Shown piece by piece: positions 28,525-31,507 of a DNA stretch of 31,507 nucleotides. Under the pieces are notes generated by a model. That model was not told where the DNA came from. It did not search any database and saw only the letters and a program-made list of their open reading frames with translations. The stretch is from Stephanodiscus triporus (Eukaryota > Bacillariophyta > Thalassiosirophyceae > Thalassiosirales > Thalassiosiraceae), in the NCBI GenBank assembly GCA_036939755.1, contig JALLAZ010000035.1, positions 1 through 31,507 on the forward strand, read 5' to 3'. The position numbers and the translations under genes are program-made. The number at the start of each line of letters is the position of its first letter. Positions within the stretch are counted from its first letter, which is position 1.

Positions 28525-31416
28525 TCATAAATCAAAGCCAAAAGAAAACGTTTGGCTTGTCGCTAGGGGGGCTGCAGCAGATGTCGAGTTATACTTGTAG
28601 TATTGAGTGGTTTGGTGGCCTGCACAATCAGCGGCACCACTGCTGACCAAATCCACGTAGCAAAAACCAGCTATTATGTATCGAACACCGGAAACGATTG
28701 GGTCACCGCTGTGAAGCAAATTTCCACCGCAAAAACTCATCACTCCTCCAAGTGCGGGCGCCAATGTCTTTCCAAGGGAATAAATAAATGTCCCACCACC
28801 ACAGAACTCGCTATTTAAAGGGATGATGAAACTAATTGTTGATTCGTCATAGTGAGGAGGCAGATACCTTTGTCGTTCAGCATCGTACCTAACAATGAAA
28901 CAATCATGAAGAAATATATCCCGTTGTGACTCATTAGAGATTGTGAAAGAGCCTTTAACAGAAGTTAGCTGAAACTGGCGGCGCAGCCTACATGACAGTT
29001 AAGAGGAGCCAAGTATGGAAATCTGAGAACGAATTTGATAGATGAAACGGGGGTTTGAAACGAAAATTGGATCCTGTAGGATTTACGTCTCGGTTATATT
29101 CAGTGAAACAACTTACAATGGGCGAATTTTTTCGTTCCATAGCTGATAGAACCACGAGTGCAGTTCATTAATTTCGTGGAGAGGAATATCAGTCGTTGGA
29201 ACTGCATAATGCCGGGAAGTTGTCCACCCATCAGCAAAATTTTCAGCAGCGTTGATAGCATTTTGGCATTCCTCAAAAGATAGGACAGGTGCGTCGACGG
29301 TGACAAAGCACCTTCCATCCAAATAAGATGTGAAGGCAAAGTTGTCGTTGACTGTTTCTTTGGAAAGTAAAGCCTCACAGTCTAGAAGTGTTCTATAAAC
29401 ACGTTGCTTTTTCACCTGGGTTGATATTCCTGGATGAATTGGGCATATTGACCAAGCTTGTTCCCACAGACACTGGGCCTTAGTAAAATACCCCTGACAA
29501 TGTCCTTGATTCGCAAAAGAACTTGTGGAAGCTCTACCTAAATACGAGGCTGCTCTCGCGTGAAGGACATCTCCATCATTAGGATGAGTTCGCAGAATGG
29601 AGTCATAAAGTGTTGACGCATCGTCGAAACGACCATGTTGCATTGCTAAATCTGCAATGTGTTTCAATTGAATTTCGCTACAATTTCTGCCCAGATCATG
29701 TTTTCTTGCTTCAATTTGACAGCGTGTACAAGAGCAGACGTGACTCTGTCCCATAAGTCGCTTTAATTCAGCCATGCGTGTATTGATATCTCCCTCTAAT
29801 GATTCCAACTTCGATATCGTGAATAAATCCTTTGACGGTATATCATGCAAAGCTAACCACGCCAAGCTTTCAAGAGGGGATGGTTGGTAGTCGCTTACCT
29901 CTTTCTGTGAAAGGTCTGTAACAGCCAGTGCCAACGTTGGAACGCATGAATGGGATTTTCGACGGAACACATGAGGAGAGAACGCAAAGTACGGCTTCTG
30001 CAGATGTGTTTGAATTTGCGTCGATTGAGCTCCCTCTGTATCAATGGGTGAAGATAGCATGTGAGCCAAATGAGCGGCATGTCTCCACTGTAGAATAGAT
30101 GATTGATCAATATCTTGACTGTTGACTCCTAATCGATTGTTGTTATTTGTGACATTGCAAATATCCGAAATATCCGATCCAAAGCTAGAAGACATGAGCA
30201 AGTCCAGGGCTAATCCTCGTTCCATTTCAGACAAACAGGAGGATATGATTGTTTTTGTTGCATATGACACAATTGGATGGGCTGGGAGGTTGACACGAAG
30301 TACGCTGTGACGTTTGGTATCAAGATAGCACGACAAAAATTCTTTGTAGGATGGGAATGTGTTTCCTGTGCCGGGAGAGCTCACAGGGTTCAAGGCGTTG
30401 CACTTCTGAAGAATTTCAGATACACTGCTATGCGATCTCGACATTGCCCATAATTCTTCTACCAAACTCTCTTCTCCTGAGTTGATGTCCTCTGAAGATG
30501 AGATGTTTGGATTCCCTTCCGCTGTAAATACAAGCAAATCGCGTATCCAATCGGGGCAGATGCACGCTATGATTGTGGTTAACAGCAATGCGCATTCCTC
30601 AGCACCGATAATACGAACAGTTCTATCAATATCCGCATCGTCGCACCCGCACATAGCTTTGAAACGTCGTTCAATGGCCGATATCGAGTGGATTACCTCA
30701 TCGACGAGGTCGATGTGTTCTTCGCTGACGTTGCTACCAAAAAATCGATTTCGACAAAAGAACAGTTTTAGCGGTGGAAGATTCGGACACGATAAACCTG
30801 ATGATGGCACGGATGTCACTTTGGCCGTTGTAGTTATCGCATCATCCTTTACTGTGTTTGTTCGTAACCCTTCCTCCCCTCTAATCTGGCAATCTCTGCA
30901 ACAATATAATGAGCCACACCAACGTTCACCGCTCGCGTTTGTCGTACAAAAACTGCAAGGTAAAGGACTTGAACAATAGATGTGTCGTTCTATAAATCCA
31001 GGAAGACATTCAGCGTTGGATTTCTGCGGCGGCGACGCATCGTCGGGCGATTGATGATGGGCTTGAAAAAAACCTCGCTCATGAGATGGAGTCCAAAGAA
31101 TGGCACGAGCGCAAACATCGCATTGTCGTATTTCATCGCACACTATCTGTTCTAGTATCGTTCGACAGCTACCAGAGTCACTGGCAGCGCCGTCGTTCAG
31201 AGCTTGATGCCCTCGTCTCCGTTTTCGGGTTCCGCCCTTGCTGTTATCTTTTCCATTTTGTGCACCAGTGTACAAACTGCCACCAAAAATTCCGCGGCCC
31301 GTCCAAGATGGCAAGAGAATCCAATTCGTCGTACCGCCAGCATCGACGTCATGACCAACGGAGTCGAGGGGGGTGCATAGGCCTTTGGTAGCAAACTTGC
31401 CGTTGCTTGCTATCAT
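28525..31416 (-). CDS. SMYD-like SET domain, TPR and 2OG-Fe(II) dioxygenase fusion protein
   Basis: Exon 1 is 31416-29117 and exon 2 is 28987-28525, giving 920 residues; the 129-nt intron (GTAAGT donor, GTAG acceptor) joins in phase at RPL/LRRQF. A MYND-like Cys cluster lies near residues 95-180 (CDVC, CSFC, CCRDC). A SET core follows, with RKSHSCVP (His489) in place of NHSCxPN, then LHDIPSKDLFTIS and post-SET CSCTRC. A TPR-like segment (RFDDASTLYDSILRTHPND) comes next. The C-terminus is a prolyl-4-hydroxylase-like double-stranded beta helix. It has iron ligands His812 and Asp814 in LPPHYDEST and His859 in NLLHSGDP, and Arg869 for 2-oxoglutarate. The oxygenase looks intact. The SET domain lacks the usual Tyr after TIS, so methyltransferase activity is doubtful. 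The frame is open upstream to about 31473; ATG 31416 is the first in-frame ATG, and an upstream exon beyond the window is possible. The stop is TGA. Confidence 0.78.
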
Positions 31417-31507
31417 TTTTCTAAGAATGGAACTTTCAGCTTTCGTCACAAGTGGGTGGCTGTCAAAATTCGCTTAAATTTAAGCCAGGCGAAATTTAGA
31501 CTTTATT

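Noticed and set aside
1..31507. tRNA or rRNA genes
   Set aside because: No cloverleaf or rRNA signature was recognised by eye in the intergenic regions; a tRNAscan/Infernal run would settle it.

Overview
The window looks like nuclear DNA of a unicellular stramenopile, most likely a centric diatom; this is an inference from gene content, not a database match. Supporting points are compact genes with short GT-AG introns (mostly 75-136 nt), convergent neighbours only tens of bases apart, GC-rich stretches full of trinucleotide repeats, a ciliary gene set (only some diatoms keep a flagellated gamete), and a protein ending in NUMOD3-like repeats. TGA ends at least four independent genes, so the genetic code is standard.

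Region 1 (1-1990): a 20-bp tandem repeat, then a COQ9-like gene (ubiquinone biosynthesis). Its conserved blocks share one frame, but that frame holds three in-frame TGA codons. Region 2 (1990-10125): a ciliary neighbourhood. A kinesin-2 (minus strand) is divergent from an NPHP3-like P-loop ATPase with two EF-hands and coiled coils (plus). The ATPase gene converges on IFT52 (minus). Kinesin-2 drives anterograde intraflagellar transport, IFT52 is a core IFT-B subunit, and NPHP3 proteins act at the cilium base. A 35-bp piece of the kinesin-2 coding sequence is duplicated so that it supplies the ATPase start codon.

Region 3 (10126-14969): a gene-poor spacer and a 3.9-kb hAT transposon with short terminal inverted repeats, subterminal GGTAT repeats and a three-exon transposase carrying one internal TGA. 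Region 4 (15367-21443): two tandem plus-strand genes. One is a predicted single-pass membrane protein with a C-terminal RRM. The other is a papain-like (MINDY-like) cysteine protease domain followed by an unknown domain and a NUMOD3-like repeat array, with one ambiguous base near the array end.

Region 5 (21480-31416): an ORC6-like gene (minus) is divergent from a very large kinesin-4 gene whose C-terminal part resembles the antiparallel-microtubule bundler PRC1/Ase1/MAP65. In animals KIF4A and PRC1 are separate partners on the central spindle; here they appear to be one polypeptide. The last gene (minus) joins a SMYD-like SET domain with zinc cluster, a TPR-like segment and a complete prolyl-4-hydroxylase-like 2OG-Fe(II) dioxygenase. 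The two multidomain fusions and the protease/NUMOD3 protein are the most unusual content. Splice structures were inferred by eye from phase and homology and have no transcript support.
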